A stretch of DNA of 64,000 nucleotides from Pedobacter petrophilus (GCF_009674725.1 NZ_WKKH01000008.1:101702-165701), one strand, 5' to 3'; shown: positions 9,391 through 19,299, counted from the first letter of the stretch. Program-made: numbers and translations. Notes: generated from the sequence alone by a model not told the origin.

Positions 9391-9879
9391 CTAATTTTCC
9401 ATCTCTTCAGCACTTTCTTCCACTTTTCTTCTCAGCTCATCTTTATAAGCCTGCATTTTAACCGTTAAAGATTCATCGGCAGTGGCTAAAATTTGCGCAG
9501 CCAGTAAACCAGCGTTTTTAGCAGCATTAAGGGCTACAGTTGCCACAGGAATACCATTTGGCATTTGTAGAATAGATAAAATACTGTCCCAGCCATCAAT
9601 AGAATTTGATGATTTTACAGGTACACCAATTACAGGCAATGTGGTAATGGAAGCAACCATTCCAGGTAAATGCGCAGCACCACCAGCACCCGCAATAATC
9701 ACTTTTAAACCTCTTCCCTGGGCTTCCTTTGCATAATTAAACATGCGTTCCGGCGTTCTGTGGGCAGATACAACGGTGATTTCGTAGCTGATTCCAAATT
9801 CTTTTAATACATCAGCAGCATCCTGCATTACAGGCAAATCAGATTTGCTTCCCATAATTATTCCTACTTTTGCGCTCAT
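9391..9879 (-). CDS. purE: N5-carboxyaminoimidazole ribonucleotide mutase PurE
   Basis: PurE converts N5-CAIR to CAIR in purine biosynthesis. The conserved segments are visible: [14 protein letters not shown] near the start, [27 protein letters not shown] and the [11 protein letters not shown] region. I chose ATG 9879 (162 aa) because the frame extension to 9942 is a Lys/Arg/Ile-rich tail built from short DNA repeats and is not part of the PurE fold. It lies downstream of purK, which makes its substrate. Confidence 0.95.
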   Translation of the reverse strand: MSAKVGIIMGSKSDLPVMQDAADVLKEFGISYEITVVSAHRTPERMFNYAKEAQGRGLKVIIAGAGGAAHLPGMVASITTLPVIGVPVKSSNSIDGWDSILSILQMPNGIPVATVALNAAKNAGLLAAQILATADESLTVKMQAYKDELRRKVEESAEEMEN

Positions 9880-9934
9880 ATTTTTTGCTCTTATATCTTT
9901 TATCTTTGTTCTTATATCTTTGTTTTTTATTCTT

Positions 9935-11074
9935 TTACGCAATAACTCTTAAAGTTTTTTGAACATATCTCGCCTTTTCAATGGCTTTATCTCTGTCTAT
10001 ATCAACAATGGTTACGTGGCCCATTTTCCGGAACGGTTTGGTATATTTTTTACCATAAAGGTGAACAAAGACGCCATCGATGGCAAGAATCTTCTCCAGA
10101 TTTTCATATTTAGCTACACCTTCTGAACCCTTTTCGCCCAGCAAATTAATCATAACGGCATTGGTGATACTAGTGGTATCGCCTAATGGCAAATTATAAA
10201 CAGAGCGTAAATGCTGCTCGAATTGAGAAACATAATTTCCTTCAATCGTGTGATGACCACTGTTATGCGGACGAGGAGCAACTTCATTTACCAATATTTC
10301 TCCTTCTCTGGTAACGAACATCTCTACTGCTAAAATACCGGTAATATTCATTGCTGATGCAATATTTTTCGCAATATTCTCTGCTTTTTGCTGCAAGCTT
10401 TCTGCGTAGGTAGAAGGCGAGATCAGGAACTCGACTAAATTTGCTTCGGCATTAAATTCCATTTCAACCATTGGAAAGGTTTTCATATCGCCTTTAGCAT
10501 TCCGCGCTACAATTACGGCAACTTCCTTTTCAAAATCTACCAGCTTTTCAATGATACAAGGTGCATCGAAAGCGTCTGCTAAATCTTCTGCACTGTTTAT
10601 CCGCATTACACCTTTGCCATCGTAACCATCTTTACGTAATTTTAAGATGTATGGAAAGTGGAACGGACTATTTGCAATATCCTCTTTGGTATTTACAATT
10701 TGAAAAGGAGAGGTTGGGATATCATTTTCTTTAAAAAATTGTTTTTGAACGCCCTTATCTTGAATTAAACGGATTACCCTCGATTGCGGGAAAACTTGTT
10801 TTCCTTCCTTCTCCAGTTGCTCTAATGCCTCAATATTTACTTTTTCTATTTCGATTGTAATCACATCTGCTTTCTTTCCGAAATTATAAACGGTGTCGAA
10901 ATCGGTAATCGAACCGTTTTCAAAGTAATTTGCAAGGTGTTTACAGGGAGCATCCGGATCAGGATCTAAAACTAAAGAAGTTACGTTGTAGTTGATCGCC
11001 TGCTGAATAAGCATTCTGCCCAGTTGTCCACCACCTAAAATACCTAATTTTAATTCGCTTATCTGTTTTGCCAT
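9935..11074 (-). CDS. purK: N5-carboxyaminoimidazole ribonucleotide synthase PurK
   Basis: PurK is the ATP-grasp ligase that makes N5-CAIR from AIR, ATP and bicarbonate. The 379-aa product begins with the family signature [14 protein letters not shown]. It has the ATP-grasp core ([10 protein letters not shown]) and the substrate region [18 protein letters not shown]. purK and purE are consecutive on the minus strand, 55 bp apart, and form the two-step route. A TACTTTTG element 30 nt upstream is a good promoter candidate. Confidence 0.97.
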   Translation of the reverse strand: MAKQISELKLGILGGGQLGRMLIQQAINYNVTSLVLDPDPDAPCKHLANYFENGSITDFDTVYNFGKKADVITIEIEKVNIEALEQLEKEGKQVFPQSRVIRLIQDKGVQKQFFKENDIPTSPFQIVNTKEDIANSPFHFPYILKLRKDGYDGKGVMRINSAEDLADAFDAPCIIEKLVDFEKEVAVIVARNAKGDMKTFPMVEMEFNAEANLVEFLISPSTYAESLQQKAENIAKNIASAMNITGILAVEMFVTREGEILVNEVAPRPHNSGHHTIEGNYVSQFEQHLRSVYNLPLGDTTSITNAVMINLLGEKGSEGVAKYENLEKILAIDGVFVHLYGKKYTKPFRKMGHVTIVDIDRDKAIEKARYVQKTLRVIA

Positions 11075-11093
11075 GAGGGGTTGAAAATTATGC

Positions 11094-11111
11094 TAATTTT
11101 GTACAAAAGTA
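11094..11111. promoter_or_regulatory. Back-to-back -7 elements of the purK / flavoprotein divergent promoter
   Basis: The sequence TAATTTTGTACAAAAGTA contains an exact TAnnTTTG match on the plus strand (11094-11101, toward the flavoprotein gene) and another on the minus strand (11111-11104, reading TACTTTTG, toward purK). They are separated by two bases. Both genes start 16-30 nt away. The two polymerases could not bind at once. Confidence 0.55.
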
Positions 11112-11126
11112 ACAATTTTAGGTTTA

Positions 11127-12320
11127 ATGATGGATGCAGATGCGATTATTATTGGTGCCGGTGCCTGTGGATTAATGTGTGCAGTACAGGCTGGCTATCT
11201 TGGCAAAAAGGTTATCGTACTGGAAAAGAACGAAAAACCCGGAGCAAAGATTTTAATTTCCGGTGGTGGTCGCTGTAATTACACCAATCAATTTACTACA
11301 GCTGAACAATTTATATCTGCAAATCCGCATTTTATAAAATCGGCTTTCAACCAGTGGACGGTGGAAGATACCATTGGTTTTTTCGAAACTTACGGCATAT
11401 CGGGTAAAGAAAAAACCTTAGGTCAGTTGTTCCCAGAGGATAAAAATGCTAAAGATGTGGTGGAAATGTTTACCGCTGCCTGCGCCGATTTCGGACAGGA
11501 AATCAGAACCAAAGCTGATGTTAAAGACCTTGATGTGCTACCGAATGGCTTTAAAGTTGCCTATGAAAAGAATGGCAAAACAATTTCGTTAACTGCTGAA
11601 AAGTTGGTGATTGCTACCGGTGGTTTACCAATTCCTAAAATGGGTGCTACAGACTTCGCTTTGCGTTTCGCCCGGAAAAATCATTTAAACGTTATAGAAA
11701 CAGCTCCGGCCCTGGTGCCCCTAACCATTACCGGAAAGGATGAAGAGTGGTTTGCGCAACTTTCTGGTAATTCAGTTTTTTGCGAAGTGAGTAACGACGA
11801 GATTTCTTTTGAAGAAAATATATTGTTTACACACTGGGGGTTAAGCGGACCTGCGATATTGCAGATTTCTTCATTTTGGCGAAGGGGAGAGGTGGTTAAT
11901 TTGAATTTATTACCAAGCGAAAATATCGTTTTATTATTGGATGAAGAGCGTCGATCAAATGGAAAAACATTAGTGTCTACATTATTAAACCGTTTTTATA
12001 CCAAAAAATTAACAGATGCATTAGGCAAGTTTTTACCATTGAGTAAACCGGTAGCCTCGTTAACCAGCGCCGAAATTCAATTAATAGATCAAACCATTCA
12101 TAGGTTTAAAGTTAAGCCGGCCGGCGATAAGGGTTATGACAAAGCTGAAGTGATGCGTGGCGGAATTGATACCAATGATATTTCTTCCAAAACGCTCGAA
12201 TGTAAAAAAATCCCCAACCTGTTCTTTGGTGGTGAGTGTTTAGACGTTACCGGTTGGCTTGGTGGTTATAATTTCCAGTGGGCCTGGGCAAGCGGCTTTG
12301 TAATTGCACAGAATTTATAA
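11127..12320 (+). CDS. HI0933-type NAD(P)/FAD-dependent oxidoreductase (flavoprotein)
   Basis: A 397-aa flavoprotein of the HI0933/YhiN (BaiN-like) family. It begins with the dinucleotide-binding loop AIIIGAGACGLMCA and the family mark GAKILISGGGRCNYTN. The second nucleotide motif ATGGLPIPKMGAT and the C-terminal FFGGECLDVTGWLGGYNFQWAWASG are also present. Members oxidise or reduce various substrates; the physiological one is usually unknown. ATG at 11127 is used, with a second at 11130. It is divergent from purK and shares its promoter region. Confidence 0.9.
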   Translation: MMDADAIIIGAGACGLMCAVQAGYLGKKVIVLEKNEKPGAKILISGGGRCNYTNQFTTAEQFISANPHFIKSAFNQWTVEDTIGFFETYGISGKEKTLGQLFPEDKNAKDVVEMFTAACADFGQEIRTKADVKDLDVLPNGFKVAYEKNGKTISLTAEKLVIATGGLPIPKMGATDFALRFARKNHLNVIETAPALVPLTITGKDEEWFAQLSGNSVFCEVSNDEISFEENILFTHWGLSGPAILQISSFWRRGEVVNLNLLPSENIVLLLDEERRSNGKTLVSTLLNRFYTKKLTDALGKFLPLSKPVASLTSAEIQLIDQTIHRFKVKPAGDKGYDKAEVMRGGIDTNDISSKTLECKKIPNLFFGGECLDVTGWLGGYNFQWAWASGFVIAQNL

Positions 12321-12443
12321 ATAATTCCGTGATTGCTGAGTTTCCTTGGCAAAAAAACCAAACTTAATCCAAATAATTGCTACAGAAGCAAGAACTATAC
12401 AGAAAAGATAAAATTAATTCTGTAATTTATTTAGAGAAGAATC

Positions 12444-13160
12444 CTACAAATACACGTTAGGCATAATTTCCCATGCCCATGGTTTTTTGAAAGTTTTAAA
12501 AGTTCTTAACTGAGAAAAGTAAAGTACTTCACTTGTTCTGCGATTAGCAATATCCCTGCGGTGCAGATTTCCAACTGTGGTAAATAATTCACGGGTATTA
12601 AAGTCGTAAATTCTTTCCGTCATATCGCCGGTATTCTGGTTAAAATAAAGGTTAATTGCATTGGTGAGAAACCAGTCTTGCTTCTGGAATTTAAAGGTAT
12701 ACCCTAATTCCCAGCGCCATTCACTTCCACCTCTGAATCTTAGAAACAATTGGTGCTCTTTTATCTCAATTTGTTGTAAAGGATCGCCTAGTTTCCCGCC
12801 TTCTTCAGAACGTAAGATAAAGTCGTTGTTTTGGGCAGACAATTGATAGTTTCCAGTTGATTTGTTTTTAAAATAAATAGCTAAAATGCGCGGTTTTTGG
12901 GTTTCTTTGATAATCTCAGAATTATTATCGCCATATGTTCTGGTTTCATCAACTGTTTTCTCTGATTCAAAAACCAGTGCCAGGTCATCATTTCCGTCAT
13001 TATTTAAATCTCCTGTCGCGGTTTTAATTATGTTCCATCCGGCAGGCGTAAGTTGTGCAACGGAGGTGCTTTGCAGTTTTACTTTAGGAAAAACAAATGA
13101 TTTTTGAGCAAAAGACGTTTGTACAAAAAGTATAAAAAAAAGGTATAGCAAAAATCTCAT
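12444..13160 (-). CDS. Secreted protein with an FG-GAP/VCBS-like repeat motif
   Basis: The 238-aa product has a clear signal peptide (MRFLLYLFFILFVQTSFA^QKS). The mature part carries a calcium-loop-like GDLNNDGNDDLALVFESE, typical of VCBS/FG-GAP repeats, within a mainly beta protein (LRFRGGSEWRWELGYTFKF). Such proteins are exported to the periplasm or outer membrane. Function unknown; it resembles small lipoprotein-like proteins of Sphingobacteriaceae. It is convergent with the flavoprotein gene, with no clear terminator between. Confidence 0.75.
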   Translation of the reverse strand: MRFLLYLFFILFVQTSFAQKSFVFPKVKLQSTSVAQLTPAGWNIIKTATGDLNNDGNDDLALVFESEKTVDETRTYGDNNSEIIKETQKPRILAIYFKNKSTGNYQLSAQNNDFILRSEEGGKLGDPLQQIEIKEHQLFLRFRGGSEWRWELGYTFKFQKQDWFLTNAINLYFNQNTGDMTERIYDFNTRELFTTVGNLHRRDIANRRTSEVLYFSQLRTFKTFKKPWAWEIMPNVYL

Positions 13161-13272
13161 TGGTAGTATTAGGCGGATGTAGGTATAAAACGTGGTTTTA
13201 GAAGTTTTAGTTTGCAGAATTTGTTATGCCGAAATAATTCAGCATAACGAACGTGTAATCTACAAAATCCCG

Positions 13273-13280
13273 TACTTTTG
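13273..13280 (+). promoter_or_regulatory. -7 promoter element of the radical SAM gene (TACTTTTG)
   Basis: Exact TAnnTTTG match ending 17 nt before the TTG start at 13298. Its position supports that TTG as the real start, because a transcript beginning near 13287 excludes longer frames. Confidence 0.5.
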
Positions 13281-13297
13281 CATTTTAAGTATTTCGT

Positions 13298-15493
13298 TTG
13301 AAGACAGAACTTTTTATCATCACGCCGCCTTTTACTCAACTGAATACACCGTATCCAGCTACGGCGTATATAACAGGCTTTCTAAACACAAAAAATATAA
13401 GTTCTACACAGGCCGATTTAGGTATTGAAGTCATTCTTAAGATATTTTCGAAGAAAGGATTAACAGATCTTTTTACGGTAAAAAGCCCGAAGCCATTAAG
13501 CACTAATTCAAAGCGGATTCTCGCACTGAAAGATGAATATTTAAAAACGATAGATTCGGTAATTGATTTTCTTCAGGGTAAAAACCCGACTTTAGCCCTG
13601 CAAATCTGTGGTGACGATTTCCTTCCTCAAGCCTCCAGGTTTGCACAGCTGGAAGAATTGGACTGGGCTTTCGGGGCGATGGGCACCCAGGATAAAGCCA
13701 AACACTTAGCGACCCTTTACCTGGAAGACATCTCTGATTATATAGTAGAATGCGTAGATGAAAACTTTGGGTTTAGCCGCTATGCAGAGCGTTTAGGTAG
13801 AAGTGCCAACTCCTTTGATGAACTCCACCAGGCTTTGGAAAAGGAACCCAGTTATATTGATAAGATTCTGATCTCCGTTCTGGAAAGTTACATTGAAATA
13901 GTCCAACCTAAGTTATTTTTGATTTCAGTTCCTTTTCCGGGCAATTTATATAGTGCCTTCCGATCGGCACAATGGGTAAAAAAACATCACCCGGAAATAA
14001 AAATTTCAATGGGTGGAGGATTTCCAAATACAGAATTGAGGTCGCTTTCTGATCCCCGTGTTTTCGATTTTTTCGATTTCATCACTTTAGATGATGGGGA
14101 ACTGCCGATAGAGTTGCTCATTCAAAACATCAGCGGAGCGGTTCCTGCAGAGATGCAGATGTACAAACGTACATTTATGCTTCAAAATGGTGAAGTGGTG
14201 TATAGAAATGACTCGTTCAGAAAAGATTACAAACAAGCTGATGTAGGTACGCCAGATTATTCTGGTTTGCTTTTAGATCAATACATTTCCGTAATTGAGA
14301 TCGTTAACCCCATGCACCGGATGTGGAGCGATGGCCGTTGGAATAAACTGACCATGGCGCATGGTTGTTATTGGGGCAAATGTACTTTTTGCGATATCTC
14401 TTTAGATTACATTAAGGTTTATGAGCCGGTTCAGGCGAAGCAGATTGTAGACCGGATTGAAGAGTTATCCTTAAAAACAGGACAAAACGGTTTTCACTTT
14501 GTGGATGAGGCTGCACCGCCGGCTTTAATGCGAGAGGTGGCTTTAGAAATTCTTCGACGGAAATTAGCCGTAACCTGGTGGACAAATATTCGTTTTGAAA
14601 AAAGTTTTACGGCCGATTTATGTTTGCTGTTAAAAGCATCGGGTTGTATTGCGGTTTCCGGTGGATTGGAAGTGGCGTCAGATCGTCTATTAAAGCTGAT
14701 CGAAAAAGGAGTGACGGTGGAACAGGTTGCTCGTGTAACCCGAAACTTCACTGAAGCAGGCATTATGGTGCATGCCTATTTAATGTATGGCTATCCTACA
14801 CAAACCATTCAGGAAACGGTTGATAGCCTGGAAATGGTTCGGCAATTGTTTGAAGCGGGGATTTTGCAGTCGGGTTTTTGGCATCAATTTGCCATGACGG
14901 CACATAGTCCGGTAGGTTTGTACCCCGAAAGGTTTGGCGTAGTTAAAGAAACCGAAGCCATTGGAACATTTGCAAATAATGATATTAATTACATAGATAA
15001 AACGGGTATTGATCATGATAAATTTAGCTTTGGTTTGAAAAAATCGCTGTTTAATTTTATGCATGGCATCTGTTTCGATTATGAACTTCAAGACTGGTTC
15101 GACTTTAAGATTACAAGAACCAAAATTCCAGCAGATTTCATTGAGAAGGCATTAAATGAAGATCAGAATTTCAATACCAAACCCACTGCGAAAGTAATTT
15201 GGTTAGGCACCAGCCCGGAAGCTGAATACTTTATCAAAACTAAAAAAGGAAATTCATGGGAAATGGCGACGCTAACTTTCCAGGATAAAAAAGAAACTTT
15301 TACTATCCAAACCAACAAGAATGAAGGAGCGTGGCTGGTTTCGATTTTAGATAAGATCAAGGTGGCTTCAGATCAGACTTATTCTTTTCAGGATGTTAAA
15401 ACCGACTTCGAATGTGAAATGGAAAATTTCGAATTGTTTTGGTATTCCAAACCCATAAATACGCTAAGAGATTTCGGGTTATTAGTACTTTAA
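13298..15493 (+). CDS. B12-binding-domain radical SAM protein
   Basis: A 731-aa cytosolic radical SAM enzyme. Residues ~100-330 have the shape of a cobalamin-binding (Rossmann-like) domain (KISMGGGFPNTEL, FDFITLDDGELPIELL). The radical SAM core follows with the iron-sulfur site HGCYWGKCTFCDI near residue 350. The cysteine spacing is C-X4-C-X2-C, not the canonical C-X3-C-X2-C. Downstream are SGGLEVASDRLLKLI and HAYLMYGYPTQTIQE, strand motifs of the TIM barrel. The start is TTG at 13298, supported by the promoter and the MKTELFIITPPF beginning. Substrate unknown; no RiPP precursor or pathway neighbour was found. Confidence 0.88.
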   Translation: MKTELFIITPPFTQLNTPYPATAYITGFLNTKNISSTQADLGIEVILKIFSKKGLTDLFTVKSPKPLSTNSKRILALKDEYLKTIDSVIDFLQGKNPTLALQICGDDFLPQASRFAQLEELDWAFGAMGTQDKAKHLATLYLEDISDYIVECVDENFGFSRYAERLGRSANSFDELHQALEKEPSYIDKILISVLESYIEIVQPKLFLISVPFPGNLYSAFRSAQWVKKHHPEIKISMGGGFPNTELRSLSDPRVFDFFDFITLDDGELPIELLIQNISGAVPAEMQMYKRTFMLQNGEVVYRNDSFRKDYKQADVGTPDYSGLLLDQYISVIEIVNPMHRMWSDGRWNKLTMAHGCYWGKCTFCDISLDYIKVYEPVQAKQIVDRIEELSLKTGQNGFHFVDEAAPPALMREVALEILRRKLAVTWWTNIRFEKSFTADLCLLLKASGCIAVSGGLEVASDRLLKLIEKGVTVEQVARVTRNFTEAGIMVHAYLMYGYPTQTIQETVDSLEMVRQLFEAGILQSGFWHQFAMTAHSPVGLYPERFGVVKETEAIGTFANNDINYIDKTGIDHDKFSFGLKKSLFNFMHGICFDYELQDWFDFKITRTKIPADFIEKALNEDQNFNTKPTAKVIWLGTSPEAEYFIKTKKGNSWEMATLTFQDKKETFTIQTNKNEGAWLVSILDKIKVASDQTYSFQDVKTDFECEMENFELFWYSKPINTLRDFGLLVL

Positions 15494-15629
15494 CGCAATA
15501 GCGCTACACTTATATTTATCTGTGGAGAGCTTTAGATCCCTGAAACAATAGCTGCCATAACAATTGGAGCCATGCGTTTACGTTAACACTTATTTAATAA
15601 AGTGAATGTATATGTCTGATTTAAAAAAT

Positions 15630-15893
15630 CTAAAATTTCATCTTAAAACTCGCTAAGAAGAAAATGATACAGAATACGATAAGGGAATTCAAAATAAACA
15701 ATAACCAGCTAAGTGTTGATTTTTTGTCCTTAATTAGGGATATAATAGCACTCATGTAAGCCATCGCCATTATTACTAAAAACAGGTTAACTGTTGGGAT
15801 TCCAAGCAGATCATATCCGCTATGAGAAAAAACAAGGCATCCTAAAACAAGAAAACTTGCAGAGGCAATACGATATAATTTGCTGTTATTCAT
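15630..15893 (-). CDS. Small three-span membrane protein, unknown function
   Basis: The 87-aa product is almost entirely hydrophobic, with three probable membrane spans: SASFLVLGCLVFS, NLFLVIMAMAYMSAIISL and WLLFILNSLIVFCIIFFL. A positively charged loop (KDKKS) lies between spans 2 and 3. I do not recognise a family. The clean hydrophobicity pattern and ATG start suggest a real gene. Confidence 0.6.
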   Translation of the reverse strand: MNNSKLYRIASASFLVLGCLVFSHSGYDLLGIPTVNLFLVIMAMAYMSAIISLIKDKKSTLSWLLFILNSLIVFCIIFFLASFKMKF

Positions 15894-15906
15894 GTGAGTT
15901 TATTAA

Positions 15907-15955
15907 CCACATAAGAAATTAGATCATGACGGATCATTTCTCAATTCTTATGTGG
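15907..15955. repeat. Intergenic long inverted repeat
   Basis: Arms CCACATAAGAAATT (15907-15920) and AATTCTTATGTGG (15943-15955) pair over 13 bp with one bulged A. Between them is a second small pair, GATCAT..GATCAT. It lies between two minus-strand genes and has no T-run, so it looks more like a dispersed hairpin repeat than a terminator. Confidence 0.6.
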
Positions 15956-16061
15956 CGAAATTTAAGTAATTAACACCATGCAGGAACAATAATAGTTCAG
16001 ATCATTAAAGCTTTAACAACTTTAATATGCGCTTGGCTATAAAGTTGTCAAAGCTGAAAAA

Positions 16062-19000
16062 CTAGTCACAATGCGGAACAGTGAAAGTCCAGGTTTCAGA
16101 TTCGCCGTTTGGAACGATATAGCCATTTCCCCTGGCGTTTTCGAACCATAACTTTCCTCGAAGCTTTTCTCTTGTTCCCACTTCGTTCATGGTTGAACTG
16201 TCGTATAAACGCCCGTTAATCATTACATATTTAATTTTTTCTGAATTACGGATGTCATCCAGAGGATTTGCATCCATAATAACTAAATCCGCCAGCTTAC
16301 CAACTTCTAATGAACCCAGTTCCTTGCTCATTCCTAAATATCCGGCACCGTTTAAAGTCGCATTTCTAATGGCTTGTAAAGGTGTAAATCCTCCCTGAAC
16401 AAACATCCACAATTCCCAGTGTGCACCCAAACCCTGAATCTGTCCATGCGCTCCTAAATTTACTTTTGTGCCACCCTCGGCAATTTTTTTAGTTGCCTTT
16501 GCGATATCGATGTGGTTGTAGTCGCTATATTCTGATGTTGTTCTGCGTCTCGCTCTAGAATCAATAATTGAACGGGGGGTGTAGGTCATTAATTTTTCAT
16601 TCTCCCAAACATTGGTGCGATCATACCAGTAATTCTCTCCCCACTGACCGCCATAGGCTACAATTAGAGTAGGCGTGTAGCCAACTTCGGTATTGTTCCA
16701 GAGTGTAGTTACATCTTTGTAAACCGGTAAAACCGGAATGCTATGCTCAATCCCGGTATGTCCGTCAGCAATCATATTCATGTTGTGAAAGAAAGTAGAT
16801 CCACCTTCGGGTACAACTTCCATTTTAAGCTGACGCGCAGCCTCTAAAATCTGCTGGCGCTGTTCTCTACGGGGTTGGTTATAAGACTTTACTGAAAACG
16901 CACCTACAGCTTTTAACCTTTTTAAATTCGCCAGCGCATCATCCAAACTGTTGATCGCTACCTTAAAATCACCATCAGCGCCGTATAAAATAGATCCGGT
17001 AGAATAAACCCTCGGGCCAATCATTCTGCCTGCTTTCAGCATTTCACTCTGACTGAAAACCATCTCGGTGTTACTCGAGGGATCATGAGAGGTGGTTACT
17101 CCAAAAGCCAGATTTGCCAGGTAACTCCAATCGCTTTGCGGCGAAATGCCATCCGGGCTGGTGCGTAAATGTGCATGAACATCCACAATGCCGGGCATAA
17201 TGGTTTTGCCGTTCACATCAATCACTTTCGCATTGGCCGGAATCGTTATGGCATCAGCTTTACCGATGGCAGAAATCTTATTGCCATCTGTTAAAATCAC
17301 ACCGTTTTCAATCACTTCATCACCTTTCATGGAGATAATTCTTGCACCTTTCAAGGCCACAATTCCAGTTGGCTTATCTGATTTTAAAACCAAATTGATA
17401 TCAATTGAAGTTGCTGGTGCTTTATGCATGCCTGCTTCAAAGTTAAAAGCACTGTTTACATCAATAGTGAAATATTTTGGTCCCAATGTCCAGTGAAGGT
17501 TCTTACTGTCGGCACTCCACTGAATATATGTTCCGCCGTCGGTAGTTACTTTTGCAACTGGAATAGCTTTATTTCCTGCTGATGCATCTTGCGCTGTACC
17601 AACGTTGATCATTGGTGTGATATAAACGTTAAATAATTCGTTGAACGCAACCCATTTATTGTCAGGACTAATCACAAACTGATTGGCATATTGCGAAGTG
17701 AAATGTGTTCTTTCGTTTCCGCCACTTAAATCGATACTTTTTAATGCTTTCTTGCCATCAGCATAACTCTGGAAATAGATTCGGGTATCGGTATTGTTAA
17801 ACTGCGGACGGATGCCATTTTCAGAAACCAATACTTTTACGCCACCATTTGCACCCATGGTATAAATTCCAGTACCACGTCCGTAGTTGTAACCCAAAAC
17901 GTCATTTCCACTTCCTTTTCTAAAAACAATTTTGTCGCCTTTAGTAGAGTATTGTGGTGAGTAATAAAATCCTTTTTCATCACTTAACGTGATGGTTTTT
18001 CCAGATTTAAGATCCGTTCGCTTAATTGCGCCCCGTAGTTCGTCGCTCCAGGTGGTGTAGATCACAAACTTTCCATCAGGACTAAACGCAGGTTCAAATT
18101 CGAAATCCTGGCCGTTGGTTAAACGTTCAGGTGTTCCGCTTGGTAATTCTTGTCTATACAAATATCCGGCAGCATTAAAAATAACAATTTTGCCATCAGG
18201 CGAAGTTGTCAGTTGTCTTAGCATCTTAGCAGAAAACTCATTATCGAATACTTGTTGTTCGAAATGTAGCGCTTGTTGCACCGTTTGAACAGTATTGGCC
18301 TGGAATGGAATGGTGGAGTTGATGAGTGTTCCAATTTCTGTTTTCCTGATTTTTCCTTTCGCGTAGAATACAAGACTTTTGCTGTCTGGTGTCCAGGCGA
18401 AGTTTGGATAAACCCCAAATATAGCCCATGTTTCTTGCTGGTCGTGAGATAAATCTTCATTTATCGGCCACTCTTCTCCGGTTTTAATGTTTTGAACGAA
18501 AAGTGTCGATTTTAAACGCACCCGTTTTACAAAAGCAATCAATTTTCCATCAGGCGAAACCTGTGGCCGGCAAGCACCACCTTGCTCATTAATTAATGTA
18601 GTTAATTTGCCAGTGGTTAAATCCAGCTGGCGGATGGCATAAATAATTCCGTTTGGGTCTTTACTGTATTCAAAATCTGGTCCGGGTGTAACATCTTCAC
18701 TAAAATAAACATATCTTCCATCTGGTGAAACATTGGGTTCGCCAGCATCCTGCTGATCATTCTTGCGTTTAGTAAGTTGAACACCTTCACCACCGTTAAT
18801 ATTGTACATCCACATTTCGCCGGCACCAAGAGAGCGACCAGCGGTATAGTGTTTACGGGCAACGAGGTACTCGCTGTTTGGCATCCAGGTGGCATTGTTC
18901 AATAGCCTGAATGTTTCTTTGGTTACCTGTTTTTTGTTCGATCCATCCCGGCTCATGATCCAGATATTATCTCCACCGCTTTTATCACTGGTGTAAGAAA

Positions 19001-19289
19001 TGTATTTTCCATCAGGACTAAACCTGGGCTGCACATCATATGCAATGCCACCGCTGATTAATTTCGCCTGACCACCGCTCATCGGCATGGTATAGATGTC
19101 GCCGAGTAAATCGAAAACGATTTCCTGCCCGTCAGAGCTCACATCCAAATTCATCCAGGTACCTTCATCTGTATTCAGTGTGAAATTTTTAGTCGTGCCC
19201 TGATATTTTTCTACATCCCATTTTTTTTCCTGGGCATTTAAACTAAAAAAGAGGAGAGAGAGCGCAGAGAGAAAGTAGAGGTTTTTCAT
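16062..19289 (-). CDS. Secreted TolB-propeller / amidohydrolase fusion protein
   Basis: A 1075-aa exported protein with signal peptide MKNLYFLSALSLLFFSLNA^QEK. Residues ~40-620 hold many PD40/TolB beta-propeller repeats (FSPDGKYISYTSDKSGGDNIW, VSPDGRYVYFSED, FSPDGKFVIYTTW). Residues ~655-1060 are an amidohydrolase domain with the metal-binding HxH in GIVDVHAHLR, later His in GHTGIEH, and the C-terminal GSLEVGKLADLVIMDANP. The family cleaves amide-type bonds, including in some dipeptidases and imidazolonepropionase relatives; the actual substrate is unknown. It starts 11 bp downstream of the DUF1016 gene. Confidence 0.9.
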   Translation of the reverse strand: MKNLYFLSALSLLFFSLNAQEKKWDVEKYQGTTKNFTLNTDEGTWMNLDVSSDGQEIVFDLLGDIYTMPMSGGQAKLISGGIAYDVQPRFSPDGKYISYTSDKSGGDNIWIMSRDGSNKKQVTKETFRLLNNATWMPNSEYLVARKHYTAGRSLGAGEMWMYNINGGEGVQLTKRKNDQQDAGEPNVSPDGRYVYFSEDVTPGPDFEYSKDPNGIIYAIRQLDLTTGKLTTLINEQGGACRPQVSPDGKLIAFVKRVRLKSTLFVQNIKTGEEWPINEDLSHDQQETWAIFGVYPNFAWTPDSKSLVFYAKGKIRKTEIGTLINSTIPFQANTVQTVQQALHFEQQVFDNEFSAKMLRQLTTSPDGKIVIFNAAGYLYRQELPSGTPERLTNGQDFEFEPAFSPDGKFVIYTTWSDELRGAIKRTDLKSGKTITLSDEKGFYYSPQYSTKGDKIVFRKGSGNDVLGYNYGRGTGIYTMGANGGVKVLVSENGIRPQFNNTDTRIYFQSYADGKKALKSIDLSGGNERTHFTSQYANQFVISPDNKWVAFNELFNVYITPMINVGTAQDASAGNKAIPVAKVTTDGGTYIQWSADSKNLHWTLGPKYFTIDVNSAFNFEAGMHKAPATSIDINLVLKSDKPTGIVALKGARIISMKGDEVIENGVILTDGNKISAIGKADAITIPANAKVIDVNGKTIMPGIVDVHAHLRTSPDGISPQSDWSYLANLAFGVTTSHDPSSNTEMVFSQSEMLKAGRMIGPRVYSTGSILYGADGDFKVAINSLDDALANLKRLKAVGAFSVKSYNQPRREQRQQILEAARQLKMEVVPEGGSTFFHNMNMIADGHTGIEHSIPVLPVYKDVTTLWNNTEVGYTPTLIVAYGGQWGENYWYDRTNVWENEKLMTYTPRSIIDSRARRRTTSEYSDYNHIDIAKATKKIAEGGTKVNLGAHGQIQGLGAHWELWMFVQGGFTPLQAIRNATLNGAGYLGMSKELGSLEVGKLADLVIMDANPLDDIRNSEKIKYVMINGRLYDSSTMNEVGTREKLRGKLWFENARGNGYIVPNGESETWTFTVPHCD

Positions 19290-19299
19290 TTATTGGTTA

